Source of the DNA: an uncultured Collinsella sp. | Lineage (GTDB): Bacteria > Actinomycetota > Coriobacteriia > Coriobacteriales > Coriobacteriaceae | Direction of reading: 5' to 3' | Assembly (NCBI GenBank): GCA_900547345.1 | Contig: URGG01000045.1 | Coordinates: 1-15,990, forward strand | Length of the DNA: 15,990 nt | Shown: positions 1 to 9,600 of the stretch, piece after piece | How positions within the stretch are numbered: position 1 is the first letter of the stretch | Layout: each line of letters opens with the position of its first letter | Made by a program: the position numbers and the translations under genes | The notes under the pieces: model-generated | The model's database searches: none | The model's input: the letters and a program-made list of their open reading frames with translations, nothing else | What the model was told of the DNA's origin: nothing

Positions 1-1
1 T

Positions 2-586
2 GGCAACCCGGGCGATGAGTATGCCGAGACCCGCCACAACGCTGGCTTCAAAGCAATCGACGAGTTGGCCCGTCAGGCCGGTGTCACGTACTGGAAAAAC
101 CAGGCAGGCGCCGAGGTCGCGCTCATCAACATCAACGATCCCGAGGAAGAGGGCGGCAAGCGCCAGATTGTGCTGGTCAAGCCGCAGTCGTACATGAATA
201 CCTCGGGAGGCCCCATCTCCAAGCTCTGCCGCGAGTACAAGATCAAGGCCGAGGAGCTGCTCGTAATCCACGACGAGCTCGACATTCCCGCCGGCGACGT
301 GCGCGTTAAGGTGGGCGGCGGCCATGCTGGCCACAACGGCCTGCGTTCCATCATCGACAAGATGGGCAGCCGCAACTTCAGCCGCATCCGCACCGGCATC
401 GGCAACCCTCCCGGCAAGATGCCCGTCGCTGACTACGTGCTTAAGCAGCTGCGCGCCCGCGAGGCCGAGGATTTCCAGGACACCTGCGTCCGCGCGGCCG
501 ACGCCGCCGGCCTGGCGATCGTGCACGGCGTGGTCTACGCTCGCGACCATGTCAACGGCGCCGCCTCCGCCAACGGCAAGCACTAA
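2..586 (+). CDS. pth: Peptidyl-tRNA hydrolase, 5'-truncated by window edge
   Basis: The enzyme cleaves the ester bond of peptidyl-tRNAs dropped by stalled ribosomes, recycling tRNA in the cytoplasm. The reading frame is open from base 2 and begins inside the conserved N-terminal motif GNPGDEYAETRHNAGF; the histidine of TRHNAG corresponds to the catalytic His of the bacterial Pth family. Further family signatures follow in order: KPQSYMNTSGG, then IHDELDIPAGDVRVKVGGG with GHNGLRSI, then FSRIRTGIGNPP. The visible part is 194 residues, so only about the first ten residues are missing and the true start lies left of the window. The in-frame TTG at 65 is not a real start because the motif upstream of it is intact. 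A strong hairpin follows about 105 nt after the stop. The identification is secure from the motifs. Confidence 0.96.
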   Translation, partial: GNPGDEYAETRHNAGFKAIDELARQAGVTYWKNQAGAEVALININDPEEEGGKRQIVLVKPQSYMNTSGGPISKLCREYKIKAEELLVIHDELDIPAGDVRVKVGGGHAGHNGLRSIIDKMGSRNFSRIRTGIGNPPGKMPVADYVLKQLRAREAEDFQDTCVRAADAAGLAIVHGVVYARDHVNGAASANGKH

Positions 587-588
587 AA

Positions 589-786
589 CCTACCATTTAG
601 GGACAGGTTTATTTTGGCAGGTTTTACCTGCGGAAACGCTCCATTTGCGGCATCGTAATAAACCGCGCGCCGCCATACGCACATAGCACCCCAAAGGGAG
701 CCGGCCTCATCACAACCCGAGGCCGGCCCCCTTTGCCGTTTTACCCGATAAAACTGACCAAAATATACCTGCCCCTGTTTGGTAGG
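589..786. repeat. 38-nt imperfect inverted repeat flanking the pth terminator
   Basis: The arm at 589-626 and the reverse complement of 749-786 match over about 38 nt: both read CCTACCA, then three variable bases, then AGGGRCAGGT, one variable base, TATTTTGG and a TTTTA end. The segment between them (627-748) contains the pth terminator and no plausible gene. The core GGGRCAGGT resembles the loop of the GGACAGGCR hairpins found elsewhere in the window, so this may be an old non-autonomous element or a pair of dispersed repeats in opposite orientation. No target-site duplication was established. It occupies most of the 374-base gap between pth and the next gene. Confidence 0.6.
692..740 (+). 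terminator. Probable terminator of pth
   Basis: A 17-bp stem pairs 692-708 (CAAAGGGAGCCGGCCTC) with 719-735, with a single A-C mismatch and a 10-nt loop. It is followed by CCGTTTTA, a weak T-run. The stem is very GC-rich and lies between two plus-strand genes, so it most likely ends pth transcription. The interrupted T-tract means efficiency cannot be judged from sequence. Confidence 0.7.
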
Positions 787-849
787 CCGAAGTGGATAAA
801 CCCTGCTCCCAACCGCCGAAGACACACGTAAGTGACATGTCCATGAGGG

Positions 850-855
850 TATAAT
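850..855 (+). promoter_or_regulatory. Candidate -10 box of the nfnAB operon
   Basis: A perfect TATAAT lies 105 bp upstream of the nfnA start codon. No good -35 hexamer sits 16-18 bp upstream; the nearest TTGACA-like string, GTGACA at 832-837, is only 12 bp away. Transcription would begin near 861-863, giving a leader of about 100 nt. The call rests on the -10 match and on its place after the pth terminator. Confidence 0.5.
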
Positions 856-859
856 TTGC

Positions 860-900
860 ACCGTATGTCTGCACAACGCCTGTGCGCGTACGGTTTTATT
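860..900 (+). promoter_or_regulatory. Leader hairpin with T-run at the predicted 5' end of nfnAB mRNA
   Basis: ACCGTA (860-865) pairs with TACGGT (889-894), and inside it GCACA (871-875) pairs with TGTGC (881-885). TTTATT follows immediately. This has the form of an intrinsic terminator or attenuator, but it begins almost exactly where transcription should start, so it could instead be a 5' stabilising hairpin. A second small hairpin, CCGTG-GAGG-CACGG, lies at 918-931. No known riboswitch class was recognised. Confidence 0.4.
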
Positions 901-960
901 CGGGCTACCGTCCATTTCCGTGGAGGCACGGTTCGGCGGCCCTAACAAGAGAGGGGTTCT

Positions 961-1800
961 ATGTATAAGATCCTGGAGAAGACGCAGTTCTCTGAGAAGG
1001 TGTTCAAGTTCCGCATCGAGGCGCCTGCAATCGCCAAGCATGCGCACGCTGGACAGTTCCTCATGGTTCGCGCCAACGAGACGGGCGAGCGTGTCCCGTT
1101 TACCCTGGCCGGCTGGAACGGTGACGAGGGCTGGGTCGAGTTCATCTTCATGGTGATCGGCAAGACCACCGAGATGCTGTCCACCTACGAGGCCGGCGAG
1201 TCGCTGCGCGACGTCGTGGGCCCGCTGGGCGTTCCCACCGAGATGGCCGAGGGCCCCTGCGCCGTCATTGGCGGCGGCGTCGGCCTGGCAATTGCCTTCC
1301 CGGTCGCCAAGCACCTGGTCGAGACCGGTCACGAGGTGCACGCCATCATGGGCGCCCGCACCAAGGACCTCCTGCTCATGGAGGACCAGTTCCGCGAGCT
1401 CCTCGACGAAGATCACATCCACATCACCACTGACGACGGCTCCTACGGCGAGCAGGGCGTTGTCACCGCTCCGCTGGAGCGCCTGCTGCAGGACAAGGCC
1501 GTGAGCCAGGTCTTCTGCGTCGGCCCCGTTCCGATGATGAAGTTCTCGACCCTCACCGCCCAGAAGTACGACACCCCCATCACCGCGTCGCTCAACCCCA
1601 TCATGGTTGACGGCACCGGCATGTGCGGCTGCTGCCGCGTCGAGGTGGGCGGCGTGACCAAGTTCGCTTGCGTCGACGGCCCCGACTTCGATGCCACCCT
1701 GGTCGACTGGGATGACCTTCGTGCCCGCCAGGCCGCTTACCGTTCCGAAGAGGGCGAGTCCCTCAAGGCCTATGAGGAAAAGAGCTGCGCATGCCACTAG
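961..1800 (+). CDS. nfnA: NfnA-like flavin/[2Fe-2S] subunit of NADH-dependent ferredoxin:NADP+ oxidoreductase
   Basis: This 279-residue protein has the ferredoxin-NADP reductase/PyrK fold. Residues 1-95 form the FAD domain with R44-VPFT, the arginine-aromatic type flavin motif. A Rossmann-type nucleotide site, VIGGGVGLA, starts near 102. The C-terminal iron-sulfur motif has D217, C222, C225 and C237 (DGTGMCGCCR, then FACVDGP). The spacing fits PyrK/NfnA [2Fe-2S] centres, where an Asp ligand has been described for NfnA. The ATG at 961 is preceded by GAGGGG at 951-956. The last 10 nt overlap the next gene, indicating coupled translation. PyrK, the dihydroorotate dehydrogenase electron-transfer subunit, is the main alternative, but the partner gene is an NfnB/GltD-type protein and no pyrD is present. 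I infer it forms the NAD(H)-binding small subunit of an NfnAB (SudBA-like) complex. Confidence 0.85.
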   Translation: MYKILEKTQFSEKVFKFRIEAPAIAKHAHAGQFLMVRANETGERVPFTLAGWNGDEGWVEFIFMVIGKTTEMLSTYEAGESLRDVVGPLGVPTEMAEGPCAVIGGGVGLAIAFPVAKHLVETGHEVHAIMGARTKDLLLMEDQFRELLDEDHIHITTDDGSYGEQGVVTAPLERLLQDKAVSQVFCVGPVPMMKFSTLTAQKYDTPITASLNPIMVDGTGMCGCCRVEVGGVTKFACVDGPDFDATLVDWDDLRARQAAYRSEEGESLKAYEEKSCACH

Positions 1801-3200
1801 TTAACGGTCGTTTCGTTGCCGATATGAAGTCGCCCCGCACCCCCGATAACGAGGAGCCGGCTGCCGAGCGCGCCTGCGACTTCCGCCCCGTCGACAAGGG
1901 CTTCACCGAGGAGATGGCGCTGGCCGAGGCCGAGCGCTGCCTCAACTGCAAGAAGCCGTTCTGTGTTGAGGGCTGCCCCGTCAACATCAACATCCCCCGC
2001 TTTATCGAGCAGATCCGCGCGAAGGACTTCGGCGGCGCCCTCGATACCATCCGCGAGGACTCCATGCTTCCCGCTATCTGCGGCCGCGTCTGCCCGCAGG
2101 AGAACCAGTGCGAGGGCAAGTGCATCCGTGGTAAGAAGTCCGAGCCCGTGGCCATCGGCCAGCTCGAGCGCTTCCTGGGCGACCGCCCCGAGCTAGCCTC
2201 CACGCCCAAGATGGCCCCCAAGAACGGCAAGAAGGTAGCCGTCGTCGGCTCTGGCCCGTCCGGCATCACCTGCGCCGGCGAGCTCGCCCGCAACGGCTTT
2301 GACGTCACCGTCTTTGAGGCCTTCTTTACCGGCGGCGGCGTGCTGGTCTACGGCATCCCCGAGTTCCGTCTGCCCAAGGCAGTCGTCAAGCGCGAGATTG
2401 ACGGCCTGGAGGACATGGGCGTCAAGTTTGAGTACAACTCCGTCGTGGGCAACATGGCCACGGCCGAGGAGCTGTTCGAGCAGGGCTTCGACGCCATCTA
2501 CGTGGCGACCGGCGCCGGCCTGCCCAAGTTCCTCAACGTCCCCGGCGAGAACCTGCCCAACGTCTTCTTCGCTAACGAGTACCTCACCCGCGTGAACCTG
2601 ATGAAGGCCAACAAGTTCCCCGAGTACGACACCCCCACCAAGCACGGCAAGAACGTCGTCGTCTTTGGTGGCGGCAACGTGGCTATGGACGCCGTCCGTA
2701 CCGCCAAGCGCCTGGGCGCCGAGCACGCCATCATCGCCTACCGTCGTACCGAGGACGAGATGCCCTGCCGTCGTGCCGAGCTGCACCATGCCAAGGCCGA
2801 GGGCGTCGAGGTTCTGCCGCTCGTCTCCCCGCTCGAGTTTGTCGCCGGCGAGGACGGCTCCGTGTGTGCCGTCAAGGTCCAGAAGATGGAGCTCGGCGAG
2901 CCCGACGAGTCCGGCCGCCGTCGTCCGGTGCCCATCGAGGGCGCCATCGAGGAGATCCCCTGCGACGTCGCGATCTCGGCTATCGGCACCAACGCCAACC
3001 CCTTCGCAAAGAAGATCGGCGGCAAGATGGAGCTCAACAAGTGGGGCTACATCGTTGCCGACGAGGAGACCGGCCAGACCACCGATCCCCGCATCTGGGC
3101 CGGCGGCGACATCGTCACCGGTGCCGCTACGGTCATTCTGGCGATGGGCGCCGGCAAGAAGGCCGCCGCTTCCATCACCAAGAGCCTGCTGGGCGAGTAA
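1791..3200 (+). CDS. nfnB: NfnB-like large subunit (GltD-family FAD/NADPH protein with two [4Fe-4S] motifs)
   Basis: This 469-residue protein belongs to the glutamate synthase small-chain family. The N-terminal ferredoxin-like domain carries two four-cysteine sets: C50, C53, C58, C62 and C97, C101, C107, C111. An FAD Rossmann motif, GSGPSG, is at 153-158, and an NAD(P) Rossmann motif, GGGNVA, at 293-298. The FAD-closing motif GGDIVTGAATVILAMG begins near 438. Length and layout match NfnB. Because no large glutamate synthase gene is adjacent and the start overlaps nfnA, the likely product is the NADPH-bifurcating subunit of NfnAB, converting reduced ferredoxin plus NADH and NADP+ to NADPH. The alternatives are sulfide dehydrogenase SudA, which is homologous, or a stand-alone GltD. 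A GAGG at 1772-1775 may help initiation, otherwise coupled to nfnA. Confidence 0.87.
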   Translation: MPLVNGRFVADMKSPRTPDNEEPAAERACDFRPVDKGFTEEMALAEAERCLNCKKPFCVEGCPVNINIPRFIEQIRAKDFGGALDTIREDSMLPAICGRVCPQENQCEGKCIRGKKSEPVAIGQLERFLGDRPELASTPKMAPKNGKKVAVVGSGPSGITCAGELARNGFDVTVFEAFFTGGGVLVYGIPEFRLPKAVVKREIDGLEDMGVKFEYNSVVGNMATAEELFEQGFDAIYVATGAGLPKFLNVPGENLPNVFFANEYLTRVNLMKANKFPEYDTPTKHGKNVVVFGGGNVAMDAVRTAKRLGAEHAIIAYRRTEDEMPCRRAELHHAKAEGVEVLPLVSPLEFVAGEDGSVCAVKVQKMELGEPDESGRRRPVPIEGAIEEIPCDVAISAIGTNANPFAKKIGGKMELNKWGYIVADEETGQTTDPRIWAGGDIVTGAATVILAMGAGKKAAASITKSLLGE

Positions 3201-3228
3201 TCACCTACAGCACTAGCCACCAAACGGC

Positions 3229-3266
3229 AAAGTCCCCGTCGAGCACACGCCCGGCGGGGACTTTTT
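3229..3266 (+). terminator. Rho-independent terminator of nfnAB
   Basis: AAAGTCCCCG (3229-3238) pairs perfectly with CGGGGACTTT (3255-3264) across a 16-nt loop, and the stem runs into TTTTT (3262-3266). It lies 28 nt after the nfnB stop codon. This is a textbook intrinsic terminator on the plus strand. Confidence 0.9.
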
Positions 3267-3281
3267 CTATGCCGGCCGCCC

Positions 3282-3318
3282 GACCGCCACGATGGGGACA
3301 GGCACCTTTGTGGTGGTT
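3282..3318. repeat. GGACAGGCA-loop hairpin (37 nt), copy 1
   Basis: A 14-nt arm (3282-3295) and CCTTTGTGGTGGTT (3305-3318) flank the 9-nt loop GGACAGGCA. The left arm has drifted but still pairs through G-T wobbles if read as plus-strand RNA, with one mismatch. The same 14-9-14 geometry recurs at 10331-10367, and an inverted version at 12564-12598. It looks like a dispersed REP-type palindrome lying between convergent genes. Confidence 0.7.
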
Positions 3319-3352
3319 GGGGGCCTGGTCGGCAAACTAATTCCGGCGTTTG

Positions 3353-3568
3353 TCTCAATCTGTAACAGTTAGGCCCTGTTGAGCATCGTAACTGTTACAA
3401 ATCGAGATATTGCGCCCGCCGCCGCCTCTTTATCTCAATCTGTAACAGTTAGAGGCCAAATTCCTCGCTATGTGTTACAGATCGAGACGTTAGGTTGGCG
3501 GCTGAACAGTTCATCTCAATCTGTAACACCTGGAACCCAAATATCTGGCTTGGTGTTACAGATTGAGA
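3353..3568. repeat. Six-copy alternating 15-mer array (three 55-nt inverted-repeat units)
   Basis: The 15-mer TCTCRATCTGTAACA occurs at 3353, 3433 and 3514, and its reverse complement at 3393, 3473 and 3554. Start-to-start distances are 40, 40, 40, 41 and 40 bp. Each forward-reverse pair makes a 55-nt unit (3353-3407, 3433-3487, 3514-3568) with two 15-nt arms and a 25-nt centre; units are separated by 25 and 26 nt. Unit 3 has identical arms. Unit 1 differs at two positions but its pairing extends to 19 nt through GTTA/TAAC. The centres are unrelated to the arms and mostly differ from each other. The array ends 37 nt past the stop codon of the 2206-aa surface protein gene, so on the minus strand it would lie in that gene's 3' UTR. 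I know no named family for it. Confidence 0.9.
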
Positions 3569-3605
3569 TTTTGCTAAAGCCGAGGATGGGCGCTGTCGCC
3601 AAAAC

Positions 3606-6600
3606 TTAGCGCTTGCGGCGCTTGGTCGCAGCGATGCCGGCCGCGGCAACGGTTGCGCCGGCGATGCTCAGAGCAGCGACCGTCATCGCGGCGGAGTCAC
3701 CCGTGCTGGCAAGCTCCGTGCCGCCGGACTTCTTGCCGCTCTCGCCCTTACCCTTGGACTTGTCCGTCGTCACCGTGGTCGTCGTCGAAGTCGAACTGCC
3801 CGCAGGGACCCCGGCGCCACCAGAGCCATCCGTACCGCCACCCTGCTCGCCGCCGTCAGGCGTCGGGTCCGGCTCGGGCGTCGGCTCGGGATCGGGCGTC
3901 GGCTCAGGCACCGCCTCATCGGTCACAGTAATCGTAATGTTCAGACGCTCGGAATACTCGCTGTACGACATGCCAGGGCGCTGTGCCGCAATGCGCACAC
4001 ACATGTTGCCATCGAGCGCAATAGGTTCGGTGTACTTTACGCGGCCTTCGTCACGGCAGGGGCAGGTGTCGTTGGTGGTGTACCAAATCGTCGTGCCATC
4101 CTCGGCCGAAAGCTCCAGCTTCGTTCCCTTGGGCACCGTAATGTAGTTCTCCTTGGGCGACCATGCACCAAACGTCGTCGCACCAATCGTCGCCACCGGT
4201 CGCGCCGGCCGCACTGCCTCGGCGGACACGCGAACGTCGACCTGCTTGGACAGTGCCGTGCCGTCCACCGCCGCCGTCAACGTCGTCAAACCGGGCAGGG
4301 CACCATGCAGCACAAACGTCGCCGCGCCGTCCTCGCCCGTCACGGCCTGGGTGGCATCGACAGAGCAGATAGCCGAGGACTCCAGCCCAACACTAACCTT
4401 GGCGCCCGCAAACGGTTTGCCCGCCTTATCGGTCACGTGCGCCACCAGCTCAAAGTCACTGCCATCAAGCATGGTCACGGCCTGCTCCACGTTGAGCTTG
4501 AGCTTGTCGGCGCGAACGCCCACGACAAGCTCGCCACTTGCCCAGCGCGCCATGGCCGTGCCGGCGTAGTTGCGAGCACCGTCGAGCTCAAACGCCACCG
4601 TCGAGCCCGCCTCACGCGCATCGGCATAGCGAATACGCAGCACGCGCGACAGCGGCTTGCCATTGGGATCGTCCTGCTTGTCGAGCCACGTATACGTCAC
4701 GTCGCCCAAGCCCTGCGCGCACAATGCGGCCAGGGTATCGTCACTCGCATCCATATACTGCGCAAACTCAACCTCGATGCAATCGGTATAGGCATGGGCC
4801 GAAGCCACCTCGGGCGCCGCCGTCGACACCAAGCCAATGTTCACCTCAGTCTGAATCGGCGGCACGCGCAGCCAAGCCGAACGCGCCTCCTCATACCCGT
4901 CCTTGGTCACGCGCACCTGATACCAGCCGGTCGGCGTATTCCAGTTGTACGCACCGTCCGCACCCGTCGCAAGCGGATTGTCCTGCTCATACTCCTCGGC
5001 ATCCCAACGCACTGCATTGGTACCGGCCGCATCGTCGGCGCTCCACAGCTCAACCGTCGCGCCTTCAACCGTATTGGACAGCAGGCCCTCGTACACCACG
5101 CCCGCAGGGTCGGGTGCAGCCTTGGCAGCCACATTGCGATAACGCGCCTCGAAGATCGACTGCATCTTCTCGTCCGAGATCAAGCCGTCCTTGTTGGCCT
5201 TGTAGACCTCGGCATCGGTCAGCTCGCCCCAGTTGACCGTAATACGATTCTGACACGCGCGCTCCACCTGCTCGCAGGCAACATCGTAGGCGCATTCGGC
5301 ATTGGTCAGCTTAATCGCGCGCTCCGAACCTACGCTGGTCGAAGCCGCGTCATAGGCAGCGCCCACCACGGTACCCGCCGAACCGGCCGTCAGCACGCCG
5401 GCGATTGTCATAATGGAGCCCACTGCCACATCGGTGCTGTCGTGGCAGAGCTGGCGATACAGCAGATCCTCAAACGCACGCGCCTTCTCCATGGCGTCAC
5501 GCAGCGCGTAAATGCACTTCCAGTCGTCCTCGGTCTTCTCGGGCTTGGCAAGCAAGCGCGTATGCTGAAGCTCATAGCCCTCGCGCTCGCCCTTCACCTT
5601 CTGCATGCGAACGTTCACGTTCTCCCAGTTCTTGCTGGCATCGTTCACGCCGTAAATGCCGGTAAAGATGCCGATGCCCTGGGTCGCCTCGGGAAACGCC
5701 TGGCCGGCCGCCTTCCACGCATCGGTCTTAAAGACCTGTCCGAACATCTCGCACTCGATCTTATAGCTCTTGAGTGAGCGAATCGTGCGGATGAGCTTCA
5801 TATGGGCGCTCACGTCACCGTTGAGCTTCCAGGCCATGAGCCATCCGCGCACCTTGGAGTTGTTGAGGCTATGGACCACATTCCAGTTGTCGTACAGGTT
5901 GTCCAGAATGTCGCACTGCATGGCGATCGAGTTAAACAGAAGCGCCTGGTTCTTGTTGTTATTGGAATTCTCGATAAACTCCGACTCTATATAGGCCGTC
6001 TGCTCGCCATCGGGCGCGGCGACCTTAAAGCCCTTAACGGTATCGTCGTCAGCCGCCTTGTAGCTCAGCGAGCTGCCGAGCGCCTGGCCCAAATCGTTAA
6101 ACCCGCTCGTCGACTGGCCGTTGTACTCACTGGCCTTAATGCCCGCACACTTGTTGAGCGCCGCAGCGGTTGCGTCATTCCAGCTTCCGTATTGGTTGAG
6201 CTGGCCGATACCCATCGACTGGCCCACCAGATCCTCGGCCCGCTGGGCAATAAACTCCGCTCGCGATGCATGGTCGACGAGCTCCTTGATGGCGGCCGCA
6301 TCCGCGGCGTTCGCGCCCTGGGCCACCGCGAGTTCCTGATACCAATCCTCGCTGGTGCCGTAAGCATCCTCAAAGATCATCTTGTCCACATTGACGCCAT
6401 AGCTGTCGCCCTGCTGGGTCAGCAGCGCCGCCGACCCGCCGACCGCGGCCTTGAGCTCAGCCGCAAACTGCGCGGCCTCGTCGTTGCCAGCATCATCACC
6501 CTCGCCGTCGCTGGCGGCAGGGGCGCGACGAGCCTTACGGACAGCTCCACCTTGGGCTTCGTCCTCTTTACCGTCCTCGTCCTCCTCGGCAAACGCATCG

Positions 6601-9600
6601 GCGACCATCTGGTCAATCGCGTCGTTAAAGGCCTCATCGACATCATTAAACGAGTTATCCATCATATACTCGTGCCACTGCTGCACAGCATTCGAGAACT
6701 CCTGCTGGCGCTCCTCGGCCGCGGCGGAATGCTTTTTGGCCGAAGCGTTGGCGTCAAAACTCAGCATGGTCATAAGCTGAGCATTGGAGATGCGGTAGGT
6801 CTGCGGCATAAAGATTTGCTCAAAGTTGCCGCAGTTCACATAGGTTGAATCATTCGCCTTGTTAAACTCGTCGAGCAGCTTAAGGTAACCCTCGTCCACA
6901 TACTCCGCCACATAGCGCACACGGGTGCCCTCGCGCGACTTTTGGGTCAGAGGAATCGTCACCGTCTTGCCATCCACGCAGTCCACGTACAGGTCGAGCG
7001 TGTCGGCGGCCTCTTCGTTTCCCACCTCGAGCGTGATGTCAAAGGTCCAGTAGGCGTTCTTCTTTTGCGGCAGATGATGGAAGGTCCACAGACTCTTGCC
7101 GGTGTCCTTGCCATCCTTGACCAGGTTTTGCGTACCGCCACGATACGTCACATCAAAGTTCCAGACCGAAGCGCCCGGAACATAGCGCACATAATTGCGA
7201 GCCGTTACCTCGGCAGCAGCGGCGGCAACATCGGTCGAGCCCACGCGTGCCTCGAGCGTCACGCGCTCGGCGGCAAGCGTATCCTGCGGCAGGTCGTATT
7301 CAATCTTGGCACGGCCGAGTTTATTGGTCTTACCGGTGTACTTTGCAGCCGACGAGCCCGTCCCCACGGTGAGCTGCACGCTCTTGCCCGGTGCCGCATA
7401 AACGTAGGCCACATTGCCCAGCGGGCTGTGAACGTCGGTGTTGTCAACCTCGATGCGCGATCCGCTAACCTCGAGTGTGGTGCTTCCCAGCGGCAATGTC
7501 ACCTCGCCCAGCGTAATGAGCGGCGAGATGGCATAGGTGCCCGCAGCCTTAGGCTTAAAGCGCACAAACACATCGGCGCCCGCACTCTTCTTCATATCGA
7601 GAACGAGGTTGTCGCCCTCCCAAGTTGTGCCAGCCCACATGGCATCGGAGCTGGCGCCGGCTTCGCGAGCGCCTGCGGACACATCCTCGACGGCATCCTT
7701 GGCCAGCGGAATCTCAATCTTGGCAGCCTGGCTGTCCTTGAGCTCGTAATGAGTGCGCAGCTCGGTCTCCACGCCAACGACCGCGGACGAATCAGCGATA
7801 ACCGAGCCCGCCGTCAGCCCGCGCTCGGCACGATACGTCTCCACGTCAAACGTGGGGACGTCGAGCGTCACGTCGAGCTGTTTGCCGTCCTCAATCTTCA
7901 CCTGCTTTTGCGCGATATGCTTACCCACGGTTAGCCCTAGGCGGCTAAACGTGGAATAGCTCGTCGCTTGGATGTCGTAGCTCGTCTTGTTAAAGGCGAC
8001 GATGGTGTACGAACCGGCCTTAAGGCGCGGCGTCTCGGCCTTCATGATAGGCGTGGTGCCATCGTCTTCGTAACCCATCAAATAGGTGACACCGTCGGCA
8101 ACTAGCTTGCCGTCGGACGTACGGAACACCAGCACGCGGTTGGCGCCCTGGTAGTCGCCCTTGGTCGTGACCGTCGCCGTACCCCAGGGCTTCAAGTCGA
8201 TATCGACCTTGCCGGCCGAGGGCTTCACCGCCGCCGTCGCCCCACCCAGCTTGAGGCTGTCTTTGGGCTCGAGCGTTATCTCCAGATCCTGGTCCGCGTC
8301 GGCAATGGCCTGCGACACCACGAGTGCTGTGCCCTGGATACGGAAGTCGTTTTCCTTGTCACCCTTGGCAGGCTTAAGCGTCTTGCCGCCGCTCTTCACC
8401 GTCAGATCGATGTTATCGAGACTATCGAGCTCAATGCGTTCGGTCTTATCCTGGCCCACAATCGGTTCAAGATAGCCCACATTAAGTTCAATCGCGCGCG
8501 AAGCCGGAATCTTGGTAAAGTCCTCCGCCTTAATCTCTCCGATATTCCATGTGCCCGTCATCTGGTCGCCCGGGCGCGCCAGCACCATGTCATAGTAACC
8601 GCTGAGCGAAATGCGCAGGGTGGCTGCTGTCTTGGAGAGAGCGTCCGCTGTAAAGCTGCCGTCATCGCCAACCGCCAGCGGCGTGGACTGCCCCGCCTGC
8701 ACGAGTGTAGCCGTCGCGCTCTGGGGAAGTTTGCCCGTCACCTGGGCCGCCTCGCCCATCCACTCAAACGTGTAGGCAGGCTTCGAGGAATCGACGGAGT
8801 CCTTGCAATCGGCCACGGCATCGGCAAGCTTTTTGACCATCGAGGGGTTGCCAGCCGAATCGGTCGCATAGGCATAGATGGTCTGGCCTTCACTAAAGGG
8901 AATCGCATACGTTACGCCATCGATTGTCACGCGCTCATTATAGTCGCCCGGATAGCCCGCCTCACCAAACTGAAGATCGGGGTTCATCACGCGCAGGGCA
9001 ACGGCATTATGGTTCGTCTCGTTTCCGTATCTCGTGTTCTCAAAAGCTCCCCACTCTATCATTTCCACGCTTTTGGGTAGCACAATCTCTTTGCCGGCAA
9101 TCGCAGGATCAAGAGAGGCGAACGCGTGCGCTCCGATATATTTAACGCCGTCGCCGATCGTCACCGACGACACATGCGAGCACCCGTCAAAGGCATTGCG
9201 CTCAATCCGCTCCACCGTGCCCGGCACATTGATCTGCGTAAAGGTGAGCACTGTTGTGTCCGAGACATAGAACTGTGGCACGCCGCAATAGGCGAATGCA
9301 AGATAGTCGATAGTTTTGACCGAAGGCGGCAGCGTTGCCACCACCTTGTCGTCAAGTTGTTCACATTCCTTAAAGGCCTGCTCGGGAATCGTGGTAAAGG
9401 CCGCGTTGTTGGGCCAGGTTACCGTTTGGAGCGTCTTGCTTTTGTAGAATGCATAGCTCTTGAGCTCCTCGACCGAATCGGGCAGTGCGATCTCTTTGAT
9501 GCTGCTGCCGCCCAAGCCTCCAACCGAGCGGACATGCGAATTAGGGGCGAAGGTGATCGATGTGAGCGCAGCGCTTCCCATACCCGTAAGGCTTACGACA

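Noticed and set aside
65..586. Internal TTG as the pth start
   Set aside because: The conserved NPG and TRHN motifs lie upstream in the same frame, so the gene is cut by the window edge.
583..1797. 404-residue minus-strand open frame
   Set aside because: It is antisense to nfnA, whose motifs are unmistakable; its length comes from GC-rich codon bias, and it runs through the terminator and promoter region.
3353..3568. CRISPR array
   Set aside because: Repeats alternate in orientation, are only 15 nt, number six, and no cas genes are near; corresponding gaps in the two arrays are partly homologous, unlike acquired spacers.
4305..5777. 490-residue plus-strand open frame
   Set aside because: It lies opposite the 2206-aa surface gene, has no ribosome binding site I can see and a His/Arg/Leu-rich composition typical of antisense frames.
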